Shown: positions 26,985 to 36,855, numbered from the stretch's first letter. The stretch: 64,000 bases of DNA from Tardiphaga sp. (GCA_030147505.1 JASBVG010000015.1:62001-126000); one strand, 5' to 3'. The notes: generated from the sequence alone by a model not told the origin. A program made the numbers and translations.

Positions 26985-27992
26985 ATGATCGACATGCCGC
27001 CCCTCCAATATGCCGACCTCCCCGGCCTGCGCATGGGCTATTACGACGCCGGCCCGAAGTCCGACGCGCCGCCAGTGATCCTCTGCCACGGCTGGCCCGA
27101 ACTCGCCTTCTCCTGGCGCCACCAGATCAAGGCGCTGAGCGAGGCGGGCATTCGCGTCATCGCGCCGGACCAGCGCGGCTATGGCGCCACCGACAGACCG
27201 AATGCCGTCGAAGACTATAGTATCGAACACCTTACCGGCGACCTCGTCGCCCTGCTCGATCATCTCGAGATCGACAAGGCAGTTTTCGTCGGCCACGACT
27301 GGGGCGGCTTCGTTGTCTGGCAGATGCCGCTGCGGCATCCCGAACGTGCCGCCGGCGTCATCGGCATCAACACGCCACATACGGACCGCGCGCCGGTCGA
27401 TCCGATCTCGATCTATCGCAAGCGGTTCGGCGACAGCATGTATATCGTCCAATTTCAGGATCCCGCGCACCGGCCCGATGGCATCTTCGCCAATGACGTC
27501 CGTCGCACTTTCGAATTCTTCATGCGCAAGCCGCCGCAGGGCGCCTCCGGCTTCGATGCCTTTTCCGGCAACGAAGAACCAACCGCCGGCATAGGCGCGG
27601 CGCCAAAAACCAATCTCGCTTTGCCCGACATGGTCGCCGCCTATGACCCTACCCGTGACAGCCGTGAACGCATTCTCGACGACGAGGAGATGAAGGTGTT
27701 TGTCGATGCCTTCACCGCTTCTGGCTTCACCGGCGGCATCAACTGGTATCGTAATATCAGCGCCAACTGGCGACGCGCCGAAGGACTCGATCACACGATA
27801 CGTGTGCCGGCGCTGATGATCATGGCGGAAAACGACGCCGTGCTGCCGCCCTCCGCCGCCGACGGCATGGACAAGATCATTCCCGATCTCGAAAAGTATC
27901 TTGTCGAGGGCAGTGGCCACTGGACGCAGCAGGAGAAGCCGAACGAGGTCAGTGCGAAGCTGATCGAGTGGCGCCGCCGACGTTTTGGATAG
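26985..27992 (+). CDS. alpha/beta hydrolase, epoxide hydrolase-like
   Basis: The 335-residue protein has the oxyanion HGWPE motif (35-39), an aspartate nucleophile D105 in GHDWGGFVVW and the catalytic His near the C-terminus in GSGHWTQQEKP. HGWPE plus Asp nucleophile is characteristic of soluble epoxide hydrolases; haloalkane dehalogenases share the fold. INWYRN provides the cap tyrosine expected to activate the epoxide. The start is ATG 26985, just after repeat copy 4; the longer frame runs into the upstream ligase. Confidence 0.9.
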   Translation: MIDMPPLQYADLPGLRMGYYDAGPKSDAPPVILCHGWPELAFSWRHQIKALSEAGIRVIAPDQRGYGATDRPNAVEDYSIEHLTGDLVALLDHLEIDKAVFVGHDWGGFVVWQMPLRHPERAAGVIGINTPHTDRAPVDPISIYRKRFGDSMYIVQFQDPAHRPDGIFANDVRRTFEFFMRKPPQGASGFDAFSGNEEPTAGIGAAPKTNLALPDMVAAYDPTRDSRERILDDEEMKVFVDAFTASGFTGGINWYRNISANWRRAEGLDHTIRVPALMIMAENDAVLPPSAADGMDKIIPDLEKYLVEGSGHWTQQEKPNEVSAKLIEWRRRRFG

Positions 27993-28002
27993 CTGCGCGC
28001 AA

Positions 28003-28070
28003 TTATGACAACGAACGGCGACGTCCGCTGTCACAATCGTTGTCATAAATGCCGAAAACGCTGTCACAAT
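28003..28070. promoter_or_regulatory. cluster of TGTCA half-sites (perfect 12-bp inverted repeat plus 12-bp direct repeat)
   Basis: TTATGACAACGA (28003-28014) and TCGTTGTCATAA (28037-28048) form a perfect 12-bp inverted repeat with 22-bp spacing. CGCTGTCACAAT occurs at 28026-28037 and again at 28059-28070, exactly 33 bp apart (three helical turns). All contain TGTCA followed by a pyrimidine and AA. This looks like a multi-site operator for the hydrolase gene at 28162. Confidence 0.6.
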
Positions 28071-28151
28071 AGACCCTGCGACAACATACCGTTAAGCCAC
28101 ACGCGTTTTTCATCTCGCAAGCGCGCTCTTGTCGCTTTTTCGCCGGGATTT

Positions 28152-28175
28152 TTCATGTCATATGTTTGACATGAA
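28152..28175. promoter_or_regulatory. perfect 9-bp inverted repeat across the start of the hydrolase gene
   Basis: TTCATGTCA (28152-28160) and TGACATGAA (28167-28175) flank TATGTT. The element contains the same TGTCA/TGACA core as the upstream cluster and covers both candidate start codons (28162 and 28171). It may be another operator of the same regulator or an RNA hairpin occluding initiation. Confidence 0.55.
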
Positions 28176-29151
28176 CCAACACGTCCGCTTGCTCCCCGAA
28201 CAGATCGAAGTTCCGTATCAGCCGCCGCGTATCGCGCGCGCGAACGGGATCGATATCTGTTACGACATCTTCGGCTTTAGCGACGCGGAGCCCATGGTGA
28301 TGATCATGGGTCTCGGCGCGCAACTGATCCATTGGGACGACGAATTCTGTATCGAACTCGCGAGCCGCGGCTTTCGCGTGATCCGTTTCGACAATCGCGA
28401 CATCGGCATGTCGTCGAAGATGACCGGCGGCAAGAAGTTCACGCTCTACGAACTGGCGAAACTGCGCTTCCTCAACATTCCTCTCGCCGCTCCCTACAAG
28501 CTCTCCGACATGGCGGCAGACACCGTGGCGCTGCTTGACGTGCTGCACATCCGCTGGGCGCACGTGGTTGGCGCATCGATGGGCGGCATGATCGCCCAAG
28601 AGATGGCGATCAGCTATCCCGAGCGGCTCCGTTCGCTGACCTCGATCATGTCCACCACCGGCGATCCGCGCCTGCCGCAGCCGAGCCGTCAGGTCACGCT
28701 GAAAATGCTTCAACGGCAGCCGGACGGCTATGACGCCTTTCTCGAGCGCTTCAAGCAGACTTGGCTCTTCCTGCGCGTCGGCAGTTTTCCCGATGACGAG
28801 GCACGCGATCTCGACCGCGCCGAGCGCACCTTTGCCCGTGGCCTCAATCCGGAAGGCGTCGGCCGCCAGTTGCGCGCGATCCTGGCCTCGGGCAGCCGCA
28901 AGGAACGGCTGGCCCGAGTGACGGCACCGACGCTGGTGATCCATGGCAAGATCGATCCGCTGGTGCATCCCGCCGCCGGCCGCGACACCGCGGCGTCGAT
29001 CCCCGGCGCCAAGCTCATGCTGGTCGATCGGATGGGCCATGCGCTGCCGATCTCCATGTGGAGCATGGTGATCGATGCCATCTCGCGCCATGCCCATGGG
29101 GCAAGCGTGCAGATGCGCGCGCCGACAGTGGAGATGCGGCGGGCGGGCTGA
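28162..29151 (+). CDS. alpha/beta hydrolase with serine nucleophile
   Basis: The 329-residue protein has the nucleophile elbow GASMGGM (S139) and the catalytic His in RMGHALP. The N-terminal part (ARANGIDICYDIFG) and the DNRDIGMSS segment resemble hydrolases of the 3-oxoadipate enol-lactonase / esterase type. The start is uncertain: ATG 28162 or 28171, both inside a palindrome and without a good ribosome site. An unusually rich set of inverted repeats upstream suggests tight regulation. It is not in an operon; the next gene converges. Confidence 0.88.
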   Translation: MFDMNQHVRLLPEQIEVPYQPPRIARANGIDICYDIFGFSDAEPMVMIMGLGAQLIHWDDEFCIELASRGFRVIRFDNRDIGMSSKMTGGKKFTLYELAKLRFLNIPLAAPYKLSDMAADTVALLDVLHIRWAHVVGASMGGMIAQEMAISYPERLRSLTSIMSTTGDPRLPQPSRQVTLKMLQRQPDGYDAFLERFKQTWLFLRVGSFPDDEARDLDRAERTFARGLNPEGVGRQLRAILASGSRKERLARVTAPTLVIHGKIDPLVHPAAGRDTAASIPGAKLMLVDRMGHALPISMWSMVIDAISRHAHGASVQMRAPTVEMRRAG

Positions 29152-29157
29152 ACCCGC

Positions 29158-29415
29158 CTATTTTTTGCCCTTGTCCTTCGGCGCTGCGCCGAGTCCGGCC
29201 ATGTTCACGAACATGTCCTGAAAGCGTTCGCCGACCTTCGGATCGAACGAGAACCAGCTCTGCATGATCGACTCCGGAGAATACTTGTCCAGATTCTCCA
29301 TCATCTTCTTCTGCATCTGATCCATCATCGCCGACTGCATCGGCTGCACGTCCGGCAGCCCGAGAAACTCCCGCGCCTCGAGCGGCGTGCAGTCCACGGT
29401 GACGGTTACCTTCAT
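29158..29415 (-). CDS. DUF6489 family small protein
   Basis: The 85-residue protein begins MKVTVTVDCTPLEAREFLGLPDV, which I recognise as the DUF6489 signature of small alphaproteobacterial proteins, followed by a Met-rich amphipathic segment (MDQMQKKMMENLDKYSPESIM). It is cytosolic with no known function; the middle could bind membranes or oligomerise. ATG 29415 is chosen over the longer frame. It converges on the hydrolase (six-base gap) and is divergent from the ABC importer. Confidence 0.82.
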   Translation of the reverse strand: MKVTVTVDCTPLEAREFLGLPDVQPMQSAMMDQMQKKMMENLDKYSPESIMQSWFSFDPKVGERFQDMFVNMAGLGAAPKDKGKK

Positions 29416-29645
29416 TGCCAATTCCCCCTCATCCGGTCTGCAAATCATGCGATTGGGCAGTATCGCCGCGGTCGCCACGTCGATGCAAGCGATCCGATGT
29501 CAGGCGGCACGGCTGGCCTGCGCATTGCATGTATGGCCGGGATTTACATCCCGGGGTTGGAATCGCCCTTGCGCGCTGACCGAACTCCGCCAACAATGAT
29601 TGAGCAGCTCAGCATTTCGGCTGTGGCGCGACGAGGGAGAAGCGA

Positions 29646-31247
29646 ATGTCGTTTCGGCGGACTCTCACCGGTGCTGCGGCAGCGCTCACCCTTCTCCTCT
29701 CGGCGGCATCGATGCCGGCCTCGGCGCAGACTCTGCGCTACGCCAATCAGGGCGACCTCAAATCCCTCGATCCCTATACGCTGCGAGAAACCACGACCAT
29801 CGCCCATCATGGCCAAGTCTATGAAGGCCTGGTCGGCCGCGGCAAGGACCTCTCGCTGATTCCGGCACTGGCCGAAAAATGGGAGACGCCGGAGCCGACC
29901 CGCTGGCGCTTCCATCTCCGCAAGAACGTCAAGTTCCAGAACGGCGCCCCCTTCACCGCCGACGACGTAATCTTCTCCGCCGACCGCGTCCGCGCCAAGG
30001 GCTCGGACTTCACCACGGTGATCCCCGCGGATGCGAAATTCGTCAAGATCGACGACTACACCGTGGATGTGGTGCTGACGAAGCCAAACCCGATCCTGAC
30101 GTCGCAATGGGACGTCTGGTATGTGATGAGCAAGAAATGGGCGGAAGCGAACAACGCGACGGCACCGACGCCGGCCGCCGCGACATCGCCCAGCTACGCA
30201 TCGCTCAACGCCAACGGCACCGGGCCGTTCAGGATTGAAAGCCATCAGCCGGGCGTGAAGACCGTGTTCAAGGCCAATCCGGACTGGTGGGGCAAGCCCG
30301 AACATAATCTGAAGGAAATCGTCTTCACCCCGATTGCCTCCGACGCCACGCGCGTTGCGGCGCTGCTATCGGGTGAGGTGGATATCATCGAGCCGGTGCC
30401 GGTGCAGGATATCGCCCGCGTCAACGGCTCGGCCAATGCCGGCGTGCTCGCCGGGCCGGAGCTGCGCACGATTTTTCTCGGCATGGACCAGATCCGCGAC
30501 GAACTTCTCTATTCCAACATCAAGGGCAAGAATCCGTTCAAGGACGTCCGCGTGCGCGAGGCCTTTTACAAGGCCATCGACATCGAGACGATCAAAAGCC
30601 GCGTGATGCGCGGGCTCTCGACACCCTCGGCACTGATGATCGCGCCGTCGCTGTTCAAACTGTCCGGCGATTTCACACGCCCGAAATTCGATCTCGAAGG
30701 CGCCAAGAAGCTGATGGCCGATGCCGGCTATTCCCAGGGTTTCGAAGTGGGCATGGATTGTCCGAACGACCGCTATGTCAACGACGCCGCGATCTGCCAG
30801 GCCGTGGTCAGCATGCTGGCGCGCATCAATGTGAAGGTGAACCTGAATGCGCAGCCGAAGGCGCTGTATTTCGCAAAGGTGTTCAAGGCGGGTGGCTTCA
30901 ATACCTCGTTCTATCTGCTCGGCTGGACGCCCGGCACGCAGGATTCGCACAATGTGATGTTCGACATCATGGGCTGCCGCGACGACCCCAGCAGCCCGCG
31001 GGGCGCCACCAATCTCGGCGGCTACTGCAACAAGGAGTTCGACAAGCTCACCGATCAGGTGCTGCTGGAGACCGACACCACCAAGCGAGATCAGATGATC
31101 AAGCAGGCCTTCGAAATCGCCATCAAGGACTGGGCCTATATCCCGCTGCACCAGCAGGCGCTGGCCTGGGGCGTATCGAAGAAGGTGAAAATCGTGCAGC
31201 GGCCGGATAACCAGGTTCTGCCGTACTGGGCGGTGAAGTCGGAGTAG
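29646..31247 (+). CDS. ABC importer substrate-binding protein, peptide/nickel (SBP_bac_5) family
   Basis: The 533-residue precursor has a signal peptide (AAAALTLLLSAASMPASA-Q). Family 5 features follow: LRYANQGDLKSLDPYTLRE, a RWRFHLRKNVKFQNGAPFTADDV block typical of Dpp/Opp/Gsi receptors, and a C-terminal half with DWAYIPLHQQALAWG. It delivers di- or oligopeptides, glutathione or similar solutes to the permeases encoded next. GAGGGAG precedes ATG 29646. Upstream, CCGGGAT-TTAC-ATCCCGG (29537-29554) is a short palindrome that might regulate the operon. Confidence 0.93.
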   Translation: MSFRRTLTGAAAALTLLLSAASMPASAQTLRYANQGDLKSLDPYTLRETTTIAHHGQVYEGLVGRGKDLSLIPALAEKWETPEPTRWRFHLRKNVKFQNGAPFTADDVIFSADRVRAKGSDFTTVIPADAKFVKIDDYTVDVVLTKPNPILTSQWDVWYVMSKKWAEANNATAPTPAAATSPSYASLNANGTGPFRIESHQPGVKTVFKANPDWWGKPEHNLKEIVFTPIASDATRVAALLSGEVDIIEPVPVQDIARVNGSANAGVLAGPELRTIFLGMDQIRDELLYSNIKGKNPFKDVRVREAFYKAIDIETIKSRVMRGLSTPSALMIAPSLFKLSGDFTRPKFDLEGAKKLMADAGYSQGFEVGMDCPNDRYVNDAAICQAVVSMLARINVKVNLNAQPKALYFAKVFKAGGFNTSFYLLGWTPGTQDSHNVMFDIMGCRDDPSSPRGATNLGGYCNKEFDKLTDQVLLETDTTKRDQMIKQAFEIAIKDWAYIPLHQQALAWGVSKKVKIVQRPDNQVLPYWAVKSE

Positions 31248-31265
31248 CGCGTAGGGATCGCGCTC

Positions 31266-32246
31266 ATGCTCGCTTTCATCCTGCGCCGCGCCTTGCAGTC
31301 CATCGGTGTGCTGATCGCTGTCGGCATCATCGCCTTCACCATGTTCCGCTTCGCCGGCGATCCGGTGAACCAGATGGTGGCGATGGATACGACCCCCGCC
31401 CAGCGCGCCGAGATCCGCGCATCGCTCGGCCTGGACGACCCCGTCGTCGTGCAGTTCGCCCGCTATTTTACGAATGCCGCGCAGTTCAAGTTCGGGGTCT
31501 CCTATCAATTCCGCCAGCCCGTCTCGGCGCTGCTTGCAGAGCGCATGCCGGCGACGCTGGAGCTTGCAACCTGCGCCACGGCGCTCGCCCTCTTCTTCGG
31601 CATCCTGATGGGCATCTATTCGGCACTGCGCCGCGACTCATTTCTCGCCAAGGTCTTGCAGGCGGTATCGCTGATCGGCATCTCGCTGCCGACCTTCCTG
31701 ATCGGCATCCTGCTGATCTACCTGTTCGCGGTGACGCTCGGCTGGCTGCCCTCCTTCGGCCGCGGCGAGGTGATCAAGCTCGGCTGGTGGACCACCGGCT
31801 TCCTCACGCTCTCCGGGCTGAAGGCGCTGATCATGCCGTCGATCACCCTCGGCCTGTTCCAGATGACCCTGATCATGCGGCTGGTTCGCGCGGAAATGCT
31901 GGAAGTGCTGCGCACCGATTACATCCGCTTCGCCCGGGCTCGTGGTCTCACAACGCGGGCGATCCATTTCGGCCATGCGCTGAAGAACACGCTGGTGCCG
32001 GTCATCACCGTGGCGGGACTACAATTCGGCTCGGTGATCGCCTTCGCCATCATCACCGAGACGGTGTTCCAGTGGCCCGGCATGGGCCTGCTGTTCGTGC
32101 AGGCCGTCCAGAATGTCGATATTCCGATCATGGCCGCCTATCTGCTGGTGGTGTCGCTGATCTTCGTTACCATCAATCTGGTGGTGGACATCCTCTACAC
32201 CATCGTCGATCCGCGTCTGCGCGCGACGATCGACCGGCCGGCATGA
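31266..32246 (+). CDS. ABC importer permease, DppB type
   Basis: The 326-residue membrane protein has the DppB-like N-terminal helix (FILRRALQSIGVLIAVGIIAF), the FRFAGDPVN loop and about six helices. The EAA loop that contacts the ATPase is in YIRFARARGLTTRAIHFGHALKN. It starts 18 bases after the binding-protein gene and forms the translocation pore with the next permease. Confidence 0.93.
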   Translation: MLAFILRRALQSIGVLIAVGIIAFTMFRFAGDPVNQMVAMDTTPAQRAEIRASLGLDDPVVVQFARYFTNAAQFKFGVSYQFRQPVSALLAERMPATLELATCATALALFFGILMGIYSALRRDSFLAKVLQAVSLIGISLPTFLIGILLIYLFAVTLGWLPSFGRGEVIKLGWWTTGFLTLSGLKALIMPSITLGLFQMTLIMRLVRAEMLEVLRTDYIRFARARGLTTRAIHFGHALKNTLVPVITVAGLQFGSVIAFAIITETVFQWPGMGLLFVQAVQNVDIPIMAAYLLVVSLIFVTINLVVDILYTIVDPRLRATIDRPA

Positions 32247-32253
32247 GCTCCGC

Positions 32254-33192
32254 ATGACCGATACCCCCACTCCTCCAACACCCGGCCTGCTCGCCCGCGC
32301 CATCGACAGCGACATCTTCTATTCGTTCCGGCGTTCGAGGCTGACGATCGTGGCGGCCAGTATCATGTTGCTGCTGGTGCTGGCGGCGATCTTCGCCCCT
32401 TTGCTCGCCGTGCAGAATCCGTTCGATCCCGCCCAACTCGAACTGATGAATTCCCGCATCTCTCCGCTGTGGACGACCGAGGGCCAAACGCCATTCCTGT
32501 TCGGCACCGACGAGCAGGGCCGCGATGTCTTTTCCGCAATCCTGTACGGCATGCGCATTTCGCTGATCGTTGGCATCCTCGGGGTTGGCCTCGCCGCCGT
32601 GCTCGGCATCGGACTCGGGCTGATCGCTGGCTATGTCGGTGGTGCCGTCGACAGCCTGATCATGCGCATCGCCGATGTGCAGCTCACTTTTCCCGCCATC
32701 CTGATCGCGCTCCTGATCGACGGCATCGTCAAGTCGCTGCTCGGCAACCACCTGGACGCCACCACCATGCTGCTGGTGCTCGTCATCGCCATCGGCCTGA
32801 GCTTCTGGGTGCAATATGCACGCACGGTGCGCGGCCTGGTGATGGTGGAGAAGAACAAGGACTATATCGCCGCCGCGCAGCTGATCGGCCTGCGGGCACG
32901 CGTGATCGTCCTGCGTCACGTGCTGCCGAACACGATGGGGCCGATCCTGGTCATTGCCACCATCAATCTCGCCCTCGCCGTCATCACGGAGGCGACGCTG
33001 TCCTTTCTCGGCTCCGGCATGCCCGACACCATGCCCTCGCTCGGCACGCTGATCCGTATCGGCAACAATTATCTGTTCTCCGGCGAATGGTGGGTCATCG
33101 CCTTTCCCGGCATCGCGCTGGCGTCGCTGATCCTGTCGATCAATCTCGTCGGCGACTGGCTGCGCGACGCGCTGAATCCGAAACTGCAATGA
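32254..33192 (+). CDS. ABC importer permease, DppC type
   Basis: The 312-residue membrane protein has the N-terminal OppC-like segment (SFRRSRLTIVAASIMLLLVLAAIFAP), the FGTDEQGRDVFSAILYGMR motif of DppC/OppC, and an EAA loop (YIAAAQLIGLRARVIVLRHVLPN). It starts seven bases after the DppB-type gene. Its stop overlaps an in-frame ATG of the ATPase gene (ATGA at 33189-33192). Confidence 0.93.
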   Translation: MTDTPTPPTPGLLARAIDSDIFYSFRRSRLTIVAASIMLLLVLAAIFAPLLAVQNPFDPAQLELMNSRISPLWTTEGQTPFLFGTDEQGRDVFSAILYGMRISLIVGILGVGLAAVLGIGLGLIAGYVGGAVDSLIMRIADVQLTFPAILIALLIDGIVKSLLGNHLDATTMLLVLVIAIGLSFWVQYARTVRGLVMVEKNKDYIAAAQLIGLRARVIVLRHVLPNTMGPILVIATINLALAVITEATLSFLGSGMPDTMPSLGTLIRIGNNYLFSGEWWVIAFPGIALASLILSINLVGDWLRDALNPKLQ

Positions 33193-33206
33193 CGGGGAGC
33201 GATCAG

Positions 33207-34211
33207 ATGAGCACGCCCGTCCTGTCAGTCCGCGACCTCCATGTCGAATTCGCAAGCCGGCGCGGCACGCTGCATGCCATCAATGGCGTCTCGTTCGACA
33301 TCGCCCGCGGCGAAGTCCTCGGGGTGGTCGGCGAATCCGGTGCCGGAAAATCGGTCACGGGCCTCGCCGCCATCGGCCTGATCGATCCACCCGGCCGCAT
33401 CGCCGGCGGTGAGATTCATCTCTCCGGTCTGCGCATCGACAACCTGCCGGCCGGCGAGATGCGCCGAATCCGCGGCAAACGCATTGCGATGATCTTCCAG
33501 GATCCGCTCACCAGTCTCGATCCGCTCTACAGGATCGGCGACCAGCTGGTGGAGACGATCCGCACGCATCTGAACATGAACGAGACGCAGGCAAGGAAGC
33601 GGGCCATCGATCTGCTTGCCGAAGTCGGCATTCCCGCGCCCGACAAGCGTATCGCTGCCTATCCGCACGAGTTCTCCGGCGGCATGCGCCAGCGCGTGGT
33701 GATCGCGCTGGCGATCGCCGCCGAGCCCGAGCTGATCATTGCCGATGAGCCGACCACAGCGCTCGACGTCTCCGTGCAGGCGCAGATCATCGCGCTGATC
33801 AAGCGACTCGGCCGCGACCATGGCACGGCGGTGATGCTTGTGACCCATGACATGGGGGTGATCGCCGAGACATCGGACCGTGTCGCCGTGATGTATTCCG
33901 GCCGCATCGCAGAAATCGGCCCGGTCCGCGACGTGGTGCAGCATCCGCTGCACCCCTATGCCAAGGGCCTGATGGGCGCGATCCCGACGCTTACCGGCGA
34001 CGCCTCGCAGCGGCTGGTGCAAATTCCCGGCGGCATGCCGCGGCTGTCGGCGATTCCGATGGGATGCGCGTTTCATCCCCGCTGCCGTTTCGCTTTCGAC
34101 CGCTGCCGCGTCGAGCGGCCGGAGCCGATCCCCGTCGGCACGCAGCGCGTCGCCTGTCATCTGCACGATCCCGTCTCACCGACACAGGCGCCAGCGGAGA
34201 TCTCCGCATGA
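33207..34211 (+). CDS. ABC importer ATPase, DppD type
   Basis: The 334-residue ATPase has Walker A (GESGAGKS), the signature FSGGMRQRV, Walker B LIIADEPTTALDV and the C-terminal oligopeptide domain ending in GCAFHPRC (a Cys-rich segment seen in DppD/F). Two starts are possible: ATG 33189, overlapping the previous stop, and ATG 33207 with GGGGAG at seven bases; I favour 33207. Upstream in-frame sequence overlaps the permease and is not coding. Confidence 0.92.
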   Translation: MSTPVLSVRDLHVEFASRRGTLHAINGVSFDIARGEVLGVVGESGAGKSVTGLAAIGLIDPPGRIAGGEIHLSGLRIDNLPAGEMRRIRGKRIAMIFQDPLTSLDPLYRIGDQLVETIRTHLNMNETQARKRAIDLLAEVGIPAPDKRIAAYPHEFSGGMRQRVVIALAIAAEPELIIADEPTTALDVSVQAQIIALIKRLGRDHGTAVMLVTHDMGVIAETSDRVAVMYSGRIAEIGPVRDVVQHPLHPYAKGLMGAIPTLTGDASQRLVQIPGGMPRLSAIPMGCAFHPRCRFAFDRCRVERPEPIPVGTQRVACHLHDPVSPTQAPAEISA

Positions 34212-35188
34212 CGGCGCTGGTGCAGGCGCGCGATCTCCGCCGCGTATTCGACGTTTCGAAACCCTGGCTCAATCGGGTGATCGAGCGGACGCCGCGCGAA
34301 TATCTCCGCGCAGTCGACGGCGTGTCGTTCGACATCGGCCGCGGCGAGACTTTCGCACTGGTCGGCGAATCCGGCTCCGGCAAGAGCACGGTGGCGCGGA
34401 TGGTGGTCGGGCTGCTGCCGCCGAGCGCAGGCGATGTCAGCATCGACGGCGTCTCGATGAGCGATCCGAAACAGGCGAACGCACGACGACCGTTGCGGCG
34501 GCGCATCCAGATGATCTTCCAGGACCCCTATGCCAGCCTCAATCCGCGCATGCGGGTGGATGCAATCATTGCCGAGCCGATCCGCGCCTTCGACCTGATG
34601 ACCAGCGTGCGCGATATCCGGGCAAGGGTCGGCGAATTGCTGCGCCTCGTCGGCTTGCATCCCGATGACGGCATCAAGTTCCCGCACCAGTTTTCCGGCG
34701 GTCAGCGGCAGCGCATCGCCATCGCGCGCGCGCTGGCCTCCGAAGCCGACTTCATCGTCTGCGACGAGCCGACCTCGGCGCTCGACGTCTCCGTACAGGC
34801 GCAGATCCTCAACCTGATGCGCGACCTGCAGGACAGGCTCGGCCTGACCTATCTGTTCATCAGCCACAATCTCGCAGTGGTCCGCCACATGGCTGATCGT
34901 ATCGGCGTGATGTATCTCGGCCGCATTGTCGAACTCGCCGAAGGTCGCGAATTGTTCCACCATCCGCGCATGCCCTATACGCGCATGCTGCTCGGCGCGG
35001 TGCCCGACCTCGCCATGTCCGGTCGTTCGCGGATCGCTGTCTCCGGGGAAATCCCCAATCCGATCGATCCACCCAAAGGCTGCACCTTCCATCCGCGCTG
35101 TCCGCAGGTATTCGAACCGTGCCGGCGCGAAGTGCCAATGCTTCTCGATGGCGTCGCCTGTCACGCGGTGAACCCGCCCGGTCCGTAA
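34208..35188 (+). CDS. ABC importer ATPase, DppF type
   Basis: The 326-residue ATPase begins MTALVQARDLRRVFDVSKPW and has Walker A GESGSGKST, the signature FSGGQRQRI, Walker B FIVCDEPTSALDV and the C-terminal GCTFHPRCP segment. The start overlaps the stop of the DppD-type gene (ATGA at 34208-34211), a sign of translational coupling. It ends the five-gene importer operon, which closes at the terminator at 35201-35226. Confidence 0.93.
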   Translation: MTALVQARDLRRVFDVSKPWLNRVIERTPREYLRAVDGVSFDIGRGETFALVGESGSGKSTVARMVVGLLPPSAGDVSIDGVSMSDPKQANARRPLRRRIQMIFQDPYASLNPRMRVDAIIAEPIRAFDLMTSVRDIRARVGELLRLVGLHPDDGIKFPHQFSGGQRQRIAIARALASEADFIVCDEPTSALDVSVQAQILNLMRDLQDRLGLTYLFISHNLAVVRHMADRIGVMYLGRIVELAEGRELFHHPRMPYTRMLLGAVPDLAMSGRSRIAVSGEIPNPIDPPKGCTFHPRCPQVFEPCRREVPMLLDGVACHAVNPPGP

Positions 35189-35200
35189 TCGCCAAACCAA

Positions 35201-35226
35201 AAAGGGCCCCGCGAACGGAGCCCTTT
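35201..35226. terminator. bidirectional terminator between the ABC importer and recA
   Basis: AAAGGGC (35201-35207) pairs with GCCCTTT (35220-35226). On the minus strand the stem is followed by TTTTTGG, so it is best suited to end recA; in the other direction it can end the importer operon with a short T run. Confidence 0.75.
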
Positions 35227-35332
35227 ATGGGTGCGACAGGCATTGCGAGGCATCGGCAACAGACCCCCACAACACACCGCCGCGAAACGGTTCGGTATTT
35301 GCCCAGCCTGCTAACGAGGCCGAACGGACGGA

Positions 35333-36436
<1,104 letters not shown>

Positions 36437-36504
36437 TGATCTAGCTCCTTATGAAGGGATTCGCGACAGGGACAAACGGGACGGCAACGCCGCTCGATTG
36501 ATTC

Positions 36505-36533
36505 AATGTACCCTATCTGTTCCATGTTCGCAA
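36505..36533 (-). promoter_or_regulatory. recA promoter (-35 TTGCGA, -10 TACATT)
   Basis: Read on the minus strand, TTGCGA (36533-36528) and TACATT (36510-36505) are separated by 17 bases. The -35 lies inside the LexA box, so LexA would block RNA polymerase directly. Confidence 0.65.
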
Positions 36534-36540
36534 TATGTTC
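36526..36540. promoter_or_regulatory. LexA (SOS) box, GTTC-N7-GTTC
   Basis: GTTC GCAATAT GTTC on the plus strand reads GAAC-N7-GAAC towards recA, the direct-repeat SOS box known for alphaproteobacteria. It starts 90 bases before the recA ATG and overlaps the recA -35. Confidence 0.85.
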
Positions 36541-36570
36541 TTGCGATTTTGCGCCGAAAGTTCGTATAGA
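36541..36570 (+). promoter_or_regulatory. candidate rightward promoter beside the LexA box
   Basis: TTGCGA (36541-36546) and TATAGA (36565-36570) are 18 bases apart and point to the small gene at 36661. The -35 directly abuts the LexA box, so this transcript could also be SOS-controlled. Confidence 0.4.
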
Positions 36571-36634
36571 TCGAAGGCGAACAATTCTGGCCGTCCGGAA
36601 ACGGGTGGTTCATCCGACCCGAGCGCCTACCGTA

Positions 36635-36657
36635 GTCCTCCAAACCTATAGGAGGAC
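36635..36657 (+). promoter_or_regulatory. hairpin sequestering the ribosome site of the 64-residue gene
   Basis: GTCCTCC (36635-36641) is perfectly complementary to GGAGGAC (36651-36657), which is the ribosome-binding site of the ATG at 36661. A 7-bp GC-rich stem with a nine-base loop would hide the Shine-Dalgarno sequence unless opened by another factor. Confidence 0.6.
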
Positions 36658-36660
36658 GGA

Positions 36661-36855
36661 ATGCGCAAATTTCACTCTATCGCCGCTCTTTGCGGCGACG
36701 GGCTCCGGCCAGAGCTGCAAGCGCTTTTCGATCGGCTCGCAATTGACCCGTGCACGGAACTGTTCGTTCGACCGGATGGCATGACCCAATCCGGCCCCGC
36801 CCCCATCAAGGAAACAGCCGAACCGTCTACTGTGACTCCAAAACAAGCAGCCTAA
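36661..36855 (+). CDS. 64-residue hypothetical protein
   Basis: The ORF begins MRKFHSIAALCGDGLRPELQ and ends in a Pro/Thr-rich tail (KETAEPSTVTPKQAA). No signal peptide or helix long enough for a membrane is seen. Support for coding is an AGGAGG ribosome site at correct spacing and a promoter facing it; against it is the lack of any family I recognise. It is divergent from recA and could share its SOS control. Confidence 0.5.
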   Translation: MRKFHSIAALCGDGLRPELQALFDRLAIDPCTELFVRPDGMTQSGPAPIKETAEPSTVTPKQAA

